A stretch of 64,000 bases of DNA from Paracoccaceae bacterium (lineage in GTDB: Bacteria > Pseudomonadota > Alphaproteobacteria > Rhodobacterales > Rhodobacteraceae), in contig WLWX01000001.1 in the NCBI GenBank assembly GCA_012103375.1, positions 2,146,492 through 2,210,491 of the forward strand, given 5' to 3'. The notes under the pieces were generated by a model, which worked only from the letters and a program-made list of their open reading frames with translations, did no database searches and was not told where the DNA came from. Position 1 is the first letter of the stretch. Every line of letters starts with the position of its first letter. Position numbers and translations under genes: made by a program. Positions 40,811 to 49,986 of this stretch are shown piece after piece.

Positions 40811-41599
40811 GTGATCCGAAGTTTGCGCGACCTCGACGATTACGAGGTCGCCGAACTGGTCCGCAAGAAGACCGAGGCCTGCGTGACCGCCATCGTCTTC
40901 GGGGACGACGAGGCGCAGCAGGGCATCGCACCCTCCGTCGTCGACGCGGATGGCAACCGGGTCGAGCAGTTCGAACCGGGGCTTATCGCCTATGCCCGCG
41001 GCGGAAAGGACATCCGCTTCAACCAGCCCTCGGCCACCGGCGGCTACGGCGAATACAAGCGGGCCAGCCTGCACACGATCTCGGCCGGGTTCCGGGTGCC
41101 CTATGAACTGCTGACCGGCGATCTCAGCCAGGTCAACTATTCCTCGATCCGGGCGGGGCTGGTGGAGTTTCGCCGCCAGATCGATGCCGTGCAGTGGCGG
41201 CTGTTCATCCCGATGTTCTGCGCCCCAGTCTGGCGCTGGTTCACCGAGGCCGCGTGGGCGGCGGGGCAGATCCCGACGCCGGACGTGCCGGTCGAATGGT
41301 CGCCGCCGAAGTTCGAGGCTGTCGATCCTCAAAAGGACGCGATGGCCAACCTGCTGTCGATCCGCTCCGGCACCATGACGCTGGCAGAGGTGATCGCGCG
41401 GCAGGGCCGCAATCCCGACGCCGTGCTGGCTGAAATCGCGGCGACCAATGCCAAGCTCGATACCCTCGGGCTTGTCCTGGACAGCGACCCGCGACGCGTC
41501 ACCAAGACCGGCAGCGCCCAAACAAGCGACCCGGCGAACGATCCCGCCGATGACTCCGATACGGACCCGGCGCAGCCCGACCTCGACCAAAAGGACTGA
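40811..41599 (+). pseudogene. Phage portal protein, C-terminal fragment (lambda-family)
   Basis: 262 codons with SLRDLDDYEVAELVRKKTEA, RVPYELLTGDLSQVNYSSIRAGLVEFRRQ and a C-terminal acidic tail, characteristic of lambda-type portal proteins that form the DNA entry ring of the capsid. The N-terminal half (about 240 residues in relatives) is absent. The homologous reading frame already begins a few codons before the GTG at 40811. Followed directly by a protease fragment in the normal phage gene order (portal, then prohead protease). Confidence 0.82.
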
Positions 41600-41604
41600 C
41601 CAGC

Positions 41605-41730
41605 ATGGACACGATGATCGAACTAACGGCTCTGCGTCGGTCGGCGGAGCTTGCGCCGAACTCAGCCGATACTGACGCCCGCACCGTCGAGGTGGTTTGG
41701 TCGGCGGGCGCGCGCGTTAACCTTTGTTAA
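41605..41730 (+). pseudogene. Phage prohead protease/capsid-processing gene, N-terminal fragment
   Basis: 41 codons starting MDTMIELTALRRSAELAPNS, with DARTVEVVWSAGARV, which resembles the start of HK97-type prohead proteases. The frame leaves homology after ARV and stops at 41728-41730. It lies six bases after the portal stop, as in intact prophages. Confidence 0.6.
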
Positions 41731-41795
41731 TACAATGTTCTCGTTTACGCAACGTAGCGAGTCAAGCCGCGCAGGTCTTTGGCCGGTAATTCGGG

Positions 41796-42302
41796 GTGCT
41801 GATCGGCTGGCTGCTGGCGGGTTCCACGAACGAGCATGTGGTCCGCCTGATCATCGGCTTTGTGGGCTTGGGTTTTCTTGTCTTGCGTTGGCGTTCCCGG
41901 CTGTTTGGCATCACGGATGCGCGCGCGGCGGACGTGCCGCGCGGCATCATCTGGGGCAGCCTGTCAGGCTTTACCAGCTTCGTGTCGCATGCGGGCGGGC
42001 CGGCATATCAGGTGTACGTCCTGCCCCAGCGTCTGCCCAAGATGGTGTTCGCAGGCACCACCACGATTACATTCGCGGCCATCAACCTGATGAAAGTGCC
42101 GCCTTATCTGGCGCTGGATCTGCTCCATTGGGGCGATCTGCGGGTCGTTGCCGCGTTGGCACCGGTCGCGTTATTCGGAACCTGGTCCGGATACCGCCTG
42201 ACGCGCATCATTCCGGAACGCATCTTCTTTGGTGTTATCGAGGTTGCGTTGCTCGTGATCTCGATCAGCCTGATCCGCGCTGGATTGGCGGGGATGGCCT
42301 GA
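41796..42302 (+). pseudogene. TauE/SafE (TSUP) family permease, N-terminus missing
   Basis: 168 codons from a GTG with the C-terminal half of a sulfite/organosulfur exporter-type permease. IIGFVGLGFLVLRW, GSLSGFTSFVSHAGGPAYQVYVLP and four to five helices are visible. TSUP proteins are normally about 250 residues with 7-8 helices, so the first two or three helices are gone, replaced by phage debris upstream. Probably dead. It converges on the quinone oxidoreductase gene with a 7-bp gap. Confidence 0.8.
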
Positions 42303-42309
42303 CGGCATT

Positions 42310-43284
42310 CTACGGTTCCAGGATCGTCGATCCTGTGGTGTTTCCCGCTTCCAGGGCCTGATGCGCGGCGACGATGTCCGCCAATGCCATGCGGCGATTG
42401 ATGTTGGCCGTCATCACGCCGGACCCGAGCCGCGCAAACACCGCCGCGGCCGAGGCGTTAAGCTGGTCACGCGCCACGATATAATGCGCCAGTGTCGGGC
42501 GCGTGAAAAACAGTGAACCTTTGAGCTGCAGATCCTGGGGATTAACCTCAGGCGTTGGGCCTGTCGTCGCCCCAAAGGAAACGAACACCCCGCGCGTCGC
42601 AAGGCTGTTGAGCGAGGCTTCAAAGCTGGCCGCCCCGACGCTGTCATAGGCGACCTGGACACCGCGACCATCGGTCAAGGCGCGCACCCGTTCGGCCACA
42701 TCGTCGGACGTTCGGTCGATTGCGTCGGCGTAACCCAGTTTCAGCGCATCAGCACAGTTCTGCGCGCCCGAGGTGACGCCGATCATATGCGCGCCCAGAT
42801 CAGCACCCCATTGTCCGGCCATCTGCCCGACACCGCCCGAGGCGGCCCAGAACAGCACATCGTCGCCGGGTTGCACCGGGTACGTGCGTTCAAGCAGGTA
42901 TTCGACGGTCATCCCTTTCAGCATCGCAGCGGCGGCCACCTGGTCGGAAACACTGTCCGGCAGTTTCACCATGCGCGCGGCGGGCGCATTCCGGTGGCTG
43001 GCATAGGCCCCCAGAACACCGGCATAGGCGACGCGGTCGCCAACTTTCAGGTCATCGACGCCGTCGCCGGTTGCGATGATACGCCCGGCTGCTTCAAGCC
43101 CAAGCGGGCTTGGCAGCGGCAGTGGATAAAATCCCGAGCGATGATAAACATCCATGTAGTTGAGGCCGATTGCCGTTTGTTCAAGCTGAACTTGGCCCGG
43201 TCCGGGCGGCGGCAACTCGATGGTCTTCAGTTGCATGACCTCAGGGCCGCCGGTTCCGGTGATAATAACCTGTGTCGCCTTCAT
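42310..43284 (-). CDS. NADPH:quinone oxidoreductase, zeta-crystallin-like
   Basis: The 324-residue MDR-family protein lacks zinc ligands. It has LNYMDVYHRSGFYPLPLPSPLG and GLEAAGRII at the N-terminus, the NADPH loop FWAASGGVGQMAGQWG and AYDSVGAASFEASL. It matches the QOR group that reduces quinones by one electron or acts on enones. Full length. Followed upstream by the cupin and DapA-like genes in the same direction, so possibly part of that cluster. Confidence 0.9.
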   Translation of the reverse strand: MKATQVIITGTGGPEVMQLKTIELPPPGPGQVQLEQTAIGLNYMDVYHRSGFYPLPLPSPLGLEAAGRIIATGDGVDDLKVGDRVAYAGVLGAYASHRNAPAARMVKLPDSVSDQVAAAAMLKGMTVEYLLERTYPVQPGDDVLFWAASGGVGQMAGQWGADLGAHMIGVTSGAQNCADALKLGYADAIDRTSDDVAERVRALTDGRGVQVAYDSVGAASFEASLNSLATRGVFVSFGATTGPTPEVNPQDLQLKGSLFFTRPTLAHYIVARDQLNASAAAVFARLGSGVMTANINRRMALADIVAAHQALEAGNTTGSTILEP

Positions 43285-43331
43285 GTGCCTGCCCCCAAAT
43301 CAGTTTCCATATTCCGCCGTTCCCGCGTGAC

Positions 43332-43796
43332 CTAGCCTTGCGGTTCAAGTCGCATGTGGTCCGGTATCGTCAATGGCGCGTTGGTTCCGTCCAGAAATTC
43401 GACCATGGCGAAGGACAGATCCGTATCCCCGATATTCTCGACCGAGTGCATCATGTAGTCACCCGGGCCATAGTGGAAATGCCGGGTTTCGCCCACGTAG
43501 TGTTCGCTGTCGCGGACCTCGCCGGATGAGAAGTATCCGCGCGCCTTTCCTGACGTTAGCGCGGACCAGAAATAGGGGTTCACATGTCGATGAAACCCGC
43601 AGCGTGCACCAGCGGGGATATGCAGGTGCCAGACCCGTACACGCTCGGTCTCTGACACCAGGACCGACCCGACGCAGCCATTGTCATGGGCGGCGCGCAT
43701 TTCTTCGTAAAGCCCTTCGGGCCAATGGGCGAATGCCGCCGGATCCGGGTTGGTTTCGATGTGATCGGGGCCGTGGTCCTGTGCGTCGTCTCTCAT
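43332..43796 (-). CDS. Cupin-domain protein
   Basis: The 154-residue single cupin has metal-site residues in GFHRHVNPYFW (motif 1) and FHYGPGDYMMHSVENIGD (motif 2). The family includes small dioxygenases, isomerases and regulators, and the substrate cannot be read from sequence. It lies 24 bp downstream of the DapA-like lyase gene in the same direction, so it probably belongs to the same catabolic unit. Confidence 0.8.
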   Translation of the reverse strand: MRDDAQDHGPDHIETNPDPAAFAHWPEGLYEEMRAAHDNGCVGSVLVSETERVRVWHLHIPAGARCGFHRHVNPYFWSALTSGKARGYFSSGEVRDSEHYVGETRHFHYGPGDYMMHSVENIGDTDLSFAMVEFLDGTNAPLTIPDHMRLEPQG

Positions 43797-43820
43797 GGTC
43801 GCTCCTCCGTCGGTCGTTGT

Positions 43821-44747
43821 CTATTCTGCGGAACTCTGCGCGCCTAGCGCATCCAGATCAGCCCGCAGGTCGGCCTGCTGCGCCGCGCTGAGTTCGACCA
43901 GCGGCGGGGCCATTCGGGTCCAGCTATCGTCACCGCTGCGCCAGGCCTCGATCTGCTTCATCGCGGGCATCAGCGGGTATTTCGCGGCCATGGTCCGCGC
44001 CGCTTTCACCGCCATCATCGCGCTATCCCGCGCTGCCCCAGCTGGTGCTTGCAGCGCCGCCTGCGCTTTGGCCCCGAACACATTGGTCGAGCCTGAGATG
44101 ACCCCCGCCGCTCCAATATCCTTGCCGTCCCACAGCATCGCCTCGGACGATGGGTAGACGTCGAAATCCTGCGCCACACCGCCGCTTGCTTCGATGATCG
44201 CGCGGGATTGTTCGAAATCACCGCTGGAATCCTTCAACCCTGCAATCACAGGGCCAAAAGCCGCGCGCAGGCGCAGCACCAGCGCAGGCGACAGCGGCAC
44301 AGCCGACATTTGCGGAAAATGGTAGAGGTAGATGCGCAGATCATCGCGGCCAATGCTCTCCACCAGATTGGCGTAATGGCGAAACAACCCCTCGTCCGAG
44401 GGGGCCTTGTAGTAATAGGGCGGCAGGACCAGAACATTCGTGTATCCCGCATCCACAGCCGCCCGCGTCAGCGCGACGCAATCGCCCGTGGCAGGCGCGC
44501 CGGTGCCGAAAATGACCTGATCCGGGGCAATCCCGGCCGCGGCAAAATGGCCGGGCAGGGCCAGCCGGTCTGTCATGGCGATGGAGGTGCCTTCGCCGGT
44601 GGTTCCGGTCGGCGCGACCCCGTCACACCCCCCTTCTGGCGACAGCAGATGCCGACAATAGGTAATCAGTTTCGCCGCATCCAGCGTACCGGATTGGGTA
44701 AAGGGGGAAACTGCTGCGGCATAGATGCCGCGTCGGGCCTTGGTCAT
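43821..44747 (-). CDS. DapA-family (N-acetylneuraminate lyase/dihydrodipicolinate synthase-like) aldolase or hydratase
   Basis: The 308-residue TIM barrel has the Schiff-base lysine in AGLKDSSGDF, the tyrosine in YLYHFPQMS and the loop GTTGEGTS. Catabolic members act on 2-oxo acids. The cluster with a cupin, a metallo-beta-lactamase-fold gene and a GntR regulator points to degradation rather than lysine synthesis (inference). Divergent from the metallo-beta-lactamase gene across a 208-bp gap. Confidence 0.85.
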   Translation of the reverse strand: MTKARRGIYAAAVSPFTQSGTLDAAKLITYCRHLLSPEGGCDGVAPTGTTGEGTSIAMTDRLALPGHFAAAGIAPDQVIFGTGAPATGDCVALTRAAVDAGYTNVLVLPPYYYKAPSDEGLFRHYANLVESIGRDDLRIYLYHFPQMSAVPLSPALVLRLRAAFGPVIAGLKDSSGDFEQSRAIIEASGGVAQDFDVYPSSEAMLWDGKDIGAAGVISGSTNVFGAKAQAALQAPAGAARDSAMMAVKAARTMAAKYPLMPAMKQIEAWRSGDDSWTRMAPPLVELSAAQQADLRADLDALGAQSSAE

Positions 44748-44887
44748 CGTTCATTCCTTGTGTGCCTTGGTCGCGGCGGTATCCGCGTGCCGCTGCCTAG
44801 CACGGGCGAGGCCTTCTGGGCCAGACGTTCGCCGGACGTCGGCGCTCGCAAGTGGATGGACCAGTGGAACAAAAGCAATTCGGCCTT

Positions 44888-44911
44888 TGCCAATTATCGC
44901 GACGATTGGCA
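44888..44911. promoter_or_regulatory. Palindromic operator candidate in the divergent gap
   Basis: TGCCAAT-TA-TCGCGA-CG-ATTGGCA is symmetrical at 20 of 24 positions and ends 44 bp upstream of the MBL-fold ATG. It could be a regulator site for both divergent genes. A caution is that the plus strand here also reads NKSNSAFANYRDDWQDGI before a stop, so it might instead lie in the tail of a lost gene. Confidence 0.35.
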
Positions 44912-44955
44912 GGATGGGATCTGACAATCAGCCAAACAACCCATCGGGGGACTAC

Positions 44956-45863
44956 ATGAGCCAGCCACGAACCAGCATTCGTCCGGTGACGCACTGGTTT
45001 GCCCTGGGCGATGCCTGGGTGACGACGATCCTTGACGGGGCACAAATGCGCGAACCATTGCGTCCGCCATTCATGATGGACAAGGACGACGCAGCACTTC
45101 AGGAAATCGCGGCGCAGCACCGGTTGCCCTGGGACCGGTTCGAAAACAGCTACACCCCCACAGTGGTCGAGGTTGGCGGCGCCCTCGTCCTGTTTGACAC
45201 CGGGTTTGGCGCAGGTGGCCGCGGCGCCGGGGCCGGGATGCTGCGCGCCCGACTGGCCAGTGTGGGGTACCAGCCCGAAGATATCTCGGTCGTTGCCTTT
45301 ACCCATTGCCACCCCGATCACATCGGCGGCGTGATGGAAGGCGATGCGCTGGCCTATCCCAATGCTAGGCTGATCATGGGGCTCCCAATGCTAGGCTGAT
45401 CATGGGGCGCGCAGAACACCATGCCTGGACCAGCGGTGAGGGCGTGCCAGACAACCGCGCCGGAAATCGTGAGAAGTTTCTGAAGATCTTCGGCCCGCTG
45501 ACGGATCAGTTGACCCTGATCGAGGACGGGGACGAGGTTGCCCCGGGCATCGTGGCCGAGGCTGCATTCGGTCATTCTCCGGGCCATATGATGTACCGCG
45601 TGACCAGCGGTGGGTCGCAGGCGCTGATCTGGGGCGATCTGACGAACCACTATGCGTTTTCGCTGCCCCATCCCGACAGCCCGGTCGGCTTTGACGATGA
45701 CAAGCTGCGGGCGATCGAAACCCGTAACCGGGTTTTGGCCCAGGTTGCGGATGCGGGAACGCTGGTGGTCGGGCACCACATGCCCTTTCCCAGCGTCGGC
45801 TATGTCCGCCGGGATGGCGACAGTTTCGCCTGGATGCCTGCGACCTATCAGCTTTGGTCTTGA
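44956..45863 (+). pseudogene. Metallo-beta-lactamase-fold hydrolase, frameshifted by a 26-bp tandem duplication
   Basis: From ATG 44956 (GGGGG upstream) the frame gives an MBL-fold protein with the metal motif FTHCHPDHIGG. It fails at 45399, after NARLIMGLPMLG. The 26-bp unit starting CCCAATGCTAGGC occurs twice in tandem (45358-45383 and 45384-45409). Deleting one copy restores NARLIMGRAEHHAWTSGEG and the downstream frame, with the other ligands in GHSPGHMMYR, WGDLTNH and VGHHMPFPS, to a stop at 45863. The intact protein would have 293 residues. Substrate unknown; lactones or thioesters are usual. Confidence 0.92.
45358..45409 (+). repeat. 26-bp direct tandem duplication within the MBL gene
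   Basis: Two adjacent 26-bp units that differ only at the last base (CT versus CG). 26 is not a multiple of three, hence the frameshift. Such a repeat can revert by slippage or recombination. Confidence 0.95.
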
Positions 45864-45882
45864 AATCGCCGCGTGATATTTT

Positions 45883-45899
45883 CTGATACTCAGTATCAG
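45883..45899. promoter_or_regulatory. Perfect 17-bp palindrome upstream of GntR gene
   Basis: CTGATACT-C-AGTATCAG, perfect 8-bp arms about one base, 20 bp after the MBL stop and 243 bp before the GntR GTG. GntR/FadR-type regulators bind short palindromes of about this size. The same gap (45864-46142) holds no gene. Confidence 0.45.
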
Positions 45900-46535
45900 G
45901 GATTCCGAATTTCGCCGGTGCCGCGCAATCGGCCCCGGCACGACGGTCTGTCCGCCGCGTGGCGAAGGATCTGAAATCACAGCATTTAAAGGAACACTTC
46001 GGGCATACAGTTCAATTTTTTGCGGTCATTCACATGTTCTCAGCGCATGCGCGCGGCACAGAATGCCAGCAGGACAAAGCCCATTGACGCATTCACTTCG
46101 TCCAATCAGGCTTTGGTGATATTTCACCGGGGGGCGAAAATCGTGAATTTGATACGCCACAAAGTGCTGGATCAGATCCGTCAGGACATCCTGTCCTGCG
46201 GTCTGCCGCCGGGGGCGGAACTGCGCGAGGCGGACCTGGCCGATCAATACGATGTCTCCAAATCGCCAATCCGCGATGCGCTGCAGCGGTTACAGTTTGA
46301 GGGGCTGGTTCAGACCGCGCCGCGCCGCGGTCACCGGGTCACGCCGATCTCGGTCTCGGATGCCAGCGATATTCTGGACATGCGCGAGGCGCTGGAAGTC
46401 GCGGCCGTGCAACGCATCGTGCGCGAGGCTGATGACACGACGCTGGCGGATCTGGATCAATGGCGTCAGGCCGATGTATCCAACATCCGCGCCTTTGCGA
46501 CCTACAACCGGGATTTCCACATCATGCTGGCCAAG

Positions 46536-48051
46536 GATACTGTTGAAAAAGTCCGTTGATTGGCCGCGCACGCTCTGATTCACTTGTTTTGAGGGTGGAG
46601 GGTTCGGCGATGATGGGTCCAAGGCAAGTTGCGCAAGGCGCGCTGTTCTATGAGTTCTCGATCGAGAGTTTTGTGCCGAAGGATCATCCCGTCCGGGGAA
46701 TTGATCGCTTCCTTGATCTGACAGGTGTGCGCCCCTTGCTCGCTTCATACTACAGTGCCAATGGCCGCCCTTCGATTGATCCTGAACTGATGATCCGCAT
46801 GCTGTTGTTGGGCTATTGTCAGGGCATCCGTTCCGAGCGACGGCTTTGCGAAGAGGTTCATGTCAATCTGGCGTATCGTTGGTTTTGTAAGCTTGATTTG
46901 GCTGATCCAGTGCCCGACCATTCGACATTCTCTAAGAACCGGCATGGCCGTTTCCGCGAGAGCGGTTTGTTCCGACATTTGTTCGAGGTCGTTTTGCAGC
47001 GCTGCATGGATGAGGGGCTGGTTGGCGGCCACAGCTTTGGTGTTGATGCCAGTCTGATCCCCGCGAATGCAAACCAGACGCGCGGCGTTGAAAGCAAAGA
47101 CGGACTGCCAGCAGATCTGACGTCCCGTGCCGTCGACGAATATCTCGAGACGCTGGATGATGTGGCCTTCGGTGCTGCGACCAAGGTCGTCCCCAAATAC
47201 ATCTCACCGGCTGATCCAGCAGCGCGTTGGACTGGGGCTGACGGGGGAGCCGCCTACTTTGCCTATTCCACTAACTATATGGTCGATTTGGATAATGCAG
47301 TCATCGTGGACGTCGAGCCGACGGCTCCGATCCGGCCTGCAGAGGCGCGGGCAGCAAGGGAGATGATCGATCGTGTACATGAGCGGTTTGGCATCAAACC
47401 TGACAAGCTTGTGGGTGATACGGGTTACGGATCAGCCGAGATGTTGGGCTGGCTTGTGGACGAACGTCAAATCGAACCCCACATTCCGGTCTGGGATAAG
47501 TCAAAACGAACTGACGGCACATTCTCACGCGAAGACTTTGTCTACGACCCGGCGACCGACAGCTATACTTGCCCGACCGGCAAAGCCTTGCAAACATATC
47601 GGCGGAACTTCTCAAAACCGCGAAAGCCCAATGGCAGCAAAGACGGGTTCATCAGATACCGAGCCTCAAAGCACGATTGCGACGCATGCCCTCTGAAGTC
47701 GCAATGCTGTCCGAAGGACGACGGCAGACGCCTTATGCGGTCCGTTCACGAAGCCGCCCGAGACGTCGCTCGCGATATCCGAAAAACAGATGCCTACATG
47801 ACGTCGTTCATCCAAAGGCGGAAGGTTGAAATGCTCTTTGCCCACCTGAAACGATACATCGGCGTGCAGATGATGCGGCTTCGAGGACCCAAAGGCGCAA
47901 CCGAACAGTTCCAACTCGCAGCAACAGCTCAAAACCTCCGGAAACTGGCGAAGTTGGTGCCAGCAACAGTGCCAACGTGAAAGAAAACGGCGCGCGGCCG
48001 CCTCTCGCTCAACAACGCGCCGACCAAAACATCGACTTCTTCAACAGTATC
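46536..48051 (+). mobile_element. IS1182-family insertion sequence, copy 1 (1516 bp)
   Basis: The left end GATACTGTTGAAAAAGTCCG and the inverted right end GATACTGTTGAAGAAGTCG are flanked by a CAAG duplication (46532-46535 and 48052-48055). The single transposase gene is intact. The copy at 61723 has the same length and appears identical. Confidence 0.95.
46610..47980 (+). CDS. IS1182-family transposase, copy 1
   Basis: The 456-residue protein starts at ATG 46610 or 46613 (MGPRQVAQGALFYEFS). It has the DUF772 N-terminal domain (LMIRMLLLGYCQGIRSERRLCEEV, then DHSTFSKNRHGRF) and a DDE domain. Catalytic residues lie in SFGVDASLI, VGDTGYGS and the RRKVEMLFAHLKRYIG region. Cysteines in CDACPLKSQCC form a zinc-ribbon-like insertion. 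Complete, so probably active in both copies and a candidate mobiliser of the MITEs. Confidence 0.95.
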   Translation: MMGPRQVAQGALFYEFSIESFVPKDHPVRGIDRFLDLTGVRPLLASYYSANGRPSIDPELMIRMLLLGYCQGIRSERRLCEEVHVNLAYRWFCKLDLADPVPDHSTFSKNRHGRFRESGLFRHLFEVVLQRCMDEGLVGGHSFGVDASLIPANANQTRGVESKDGLPADLTSRAVDEYLETLDDVAFGAATKVVPKYISPADPAARWTGADGGAAYFAYSTNYMVDLDNAVIVDVEPTAPIRPAEARAAREMIDRVHERFGIKPDKLVGDTGYGSAEMLGWLVDERQIEPHIPVWDKSKRTDGTFSREDFVYDPATDSYTCPTGKALQTYRRNFSKPRKPNGSKDGFIRYRASKHDCDACPLKSQCCPKDDGRRLMRSVHEAARDVARDIRKTDAYMTSFIQRRKVEMLFAHLKRYIGVQMMRLRGPKGATEQFQLAATAQNLRKLAKLVPATVPT

Positions 48052-48340
48052 CAAGCTCAGCGGGAATCGGCGGCTGGCTTCGGAAATGCGGCGCCTGCTG
48101 GATGCGTATGAGCGGTTGTGCATCGTCTCGCTGGAACGGCTCAGCGCCGATAAGGGCGACATGAGCACGGCGCTGGAAGATCACCGGGCGATCATCTCGT
48201 CTATGCAGGCGCGCGATGCGCGGGCTGTGGCAAAGATCGTCAGGCGGCACGTGCGCCATTCGCGCGGCCACATCATGAAAGGGCTGGAAAACCGGCCAAT
48301 CGTAGACTGACGGTTCGGTTTAAAAAGCGCATGGGGCATC

Positions 48341-49126
48341 ATGGATGGATCAGGGACAGCCAGGCAGATGAGTGACAGCGTTCTTGGCGCCCGCAGTCTG
48401 GGCAAGACCTTCGCCAACGGCTCGGTCGTGGCCCTGGAAGAGGCGTCGTTTGATATTCGCCCCGGTTCTTTCGTCTCGCTGGTCGGGCCGTCGGGATGTG
48501 GCAAGTCAACCTTGCTGCGCCTGATTGCCGGTCTGATTGAGCGGTCATCCGGACAGGTCACCGTTCATGGCACCGAAGTGTCGGGGCCGCGCACCGATGT
48601 GGCGATGATGTTTCAGAAGGCGACGCTGCTGGATTGGCGGACAGCGATTGAGAATGTTTTGTTGCCGACCGAGATGGCGCGCACCGTCACCAAGGACGAC
48701 CAGAAACACGCCGCCGAATTGCTGAAACTGGTCGGGCTAGACGAATTTCTGTTCGCTTTCCCTTCGCAATTGTCCGGCGGGATGCAGCAACGGGTTGCAC
48801 TGGCGCGGCTGCTTCAGACCGGGGCGGATGTGTTGCTGTTGGACGAACCCTTCGGAGCGCTGGATGAATTCACGCGTGAACGGTTGAACGTCGAACTGAT
48901 GCGCATCGTGGCCGAAGTGAAGGCGACGACGCTTTTCGTAACCCACAACATTACCGAGGCGATTTTCCTTGCCGATCAGGTCTTTGTCATGACCCCACGT
49001 CCGGGCCGGATTGCGGCCACCATCGACGTGCCATTCGAGCGTCCGCGCCCGCTGAGCTTACAAACCTCGCCCGAGTTCAACACCCTGGTGGCCGAAGTGC
49101 GCGATGTGCTGGGTGAAGATCACTGA
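48341..49126 (+). CDS. ABC transporter ATPase, nitrate/sulfonate/pyrimidine-precursor (NMT1) type
   Basis: The 261-residue protein has Walker A GPSGCGKSTLLR, signature LSGGMQQRVALAR, Walker B VLLLDEPFGALDE and H-loop FVTHNITEA. It energises import with the two permeases and the binding protein that follow. ATG 48341 (GGGG five bases upstream) or ATG 48368 may be the start; the latter gives the commoner N-terminus. Its stop overlaps the first permease ATG (ATGG/TGATGG). Confidence 0.92.
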   Translation: MDGSGTARQMSDSVLGARSLGKTFANGSVVALEEASFDIRPGSFVSLVGPSGCGKSTLLRLIAGLIERSSGQVTVHGTEVSGPRTDVAMMFQKATLLDWRTAIENVLLPTEMARTVTKDDQKHAAELLKLVGLDEFLFAFPSQLSGGMQQRVALARLLQTGADVLLLDEPFGALDEFTRERLNVELMRIVAEVKATTLFVTHNITEAIFLADQVFVMTPRPGRIAATIDVPFERPRPLSLQTSPEFNTLVAEVRDVLGEDH

Positions 49127-49986
49127 TGGCGGTCAGCGACGGCATATCCCCACCGCGCCGGATCGGCCTGACCATGCCGCGCCGCCGGCTGCTGACCCAT
49201 GCGGCGATCTTTCTGACGCTGATCGCCCTGTGGGAGATTGGCAGCCGGGCAGGGTGGCTCGACCCGCTGTTCTATCCGCGCCCGTCTAACATCCTGCGGT
49301 CGTTCTGGCTGATCTATTTTGCCAACGGCAACGTCTGGTTCCACCTATATGCCACGCTGGGGCTGGTGTTTGCGGGGTTCGTGGCCGGGTCGATCCTGGG
49401 CGTCGGGCTTGGCGCGCTGGTCGGGTTCCAACCGCTGGTACGCCGCTTCATCAAACCCTATGTGATTGTGCTGGAGGCGACGCCGCGTATCGCCGTCGCG
49501 CCTTTGCTGATCGCCGCACTCGGCTTTGGCGCGCCTTCAAAAATCGCCATCATCATGCTGGTCTGCTTTTTCGCGCCGTTTATCAACACGCTGTCGGGCG
49601 TTGTGAATGTTTCAGAAGACCGGTTGGAGCTGTTCCGATCCCTCGGCGCCAGCAAGATGCAGATCCTGAAGAAACTGGTCCTGCCCGAGGCGTTGCCGGT
49701 GATCATGGCAGGTGAGCGTCTGGCCCTGACCGCCGCCCTGTCGGGCGCGCTGGTGGCCGAATTCATCCAGCGCGATCAGGGCATCGGATCGCTGATCCTG
49801 ATCTACACGCGCAACCTCAACATGGCGTCGGCCTTCGCCTGTATCTTCACGCTGACGATCATCGGATTCCTGATTTTCCGGGGTATGGAATGGGTCGATA
49901 ACCGCATCGCCTTCTGGAATTCCGAGGCTGGCATGTCCCGCGTCGGGGCGAAGCGGGCAAGGGCATTCGGGGGGGCAAATGGCTGA
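49126..49986 (+). CDS. ABC transporter permease (BPD_transp_1, SsuC/TauC-like), first
   Basis: The 286-residue protein has six predicted helices, with the EAA-type coupling loop LELFRSLGASKMQILKKLVLPEALP. It begins at ATG 49126, one base into the ATPase stop. It overlaps the second permease by eight bases. The two different permease genes suggest a heterodimeric pore. Confidence 0.92.
   Translation: MAVSDGISPPRRIGLTMPRRRLLTHAAIFLTLIALWEIGSRAGWLDPLFYPRPSNILRSFWLIYFANGNVWFHLYATLGLVFAGFVAGSILGVGLGALVGFQPLVRRFIKPYVIVLEATPRIAVAPLLIAALGFGAPSKIAIIMLVCFFAPFINTLSGVVNVSEDRLELFRSLGASKMQILKKLVLPEALPVIMAGERLALTAALSGALVAEFIQRDQGIGSLILIYTRNLNMASAFACIFTLTIIGFLIFRGMEWVDNRIAFWNSEAGMSRVGAKRARAFGGANG

Larger units (their letters stand above)
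46143..48310 (+). pseudogene. GntR-family (FadR/FCD type) regulator, split by IS1182
   Basis: From GTG 46143, behind GGGGGGCG, the frame gives a winged helix (GAELREADLADQYDVSKSPIRDALQRL) and the start of an FCD ligand domain, up to FHIMLAKD. An IS1182-family element then interrupts at 46536-48051 with CAAG duplicated. Removing the IS and one CAAG joins LAK to LSGNRRLASEMRRLLDAYE and continues in frame to IVD and the stop at 48308-48310. About 216 residues would result. It is the likely former regulator of the ABC transporter operon that starts 30 bp downstream. Confidence 0.92.

Noticed and set aside
40410..41106. Plus-strand frames across the IS630 end and portal fragment
   Set aside because: They use IS sequence as a start and run out of frame with the portal protein.
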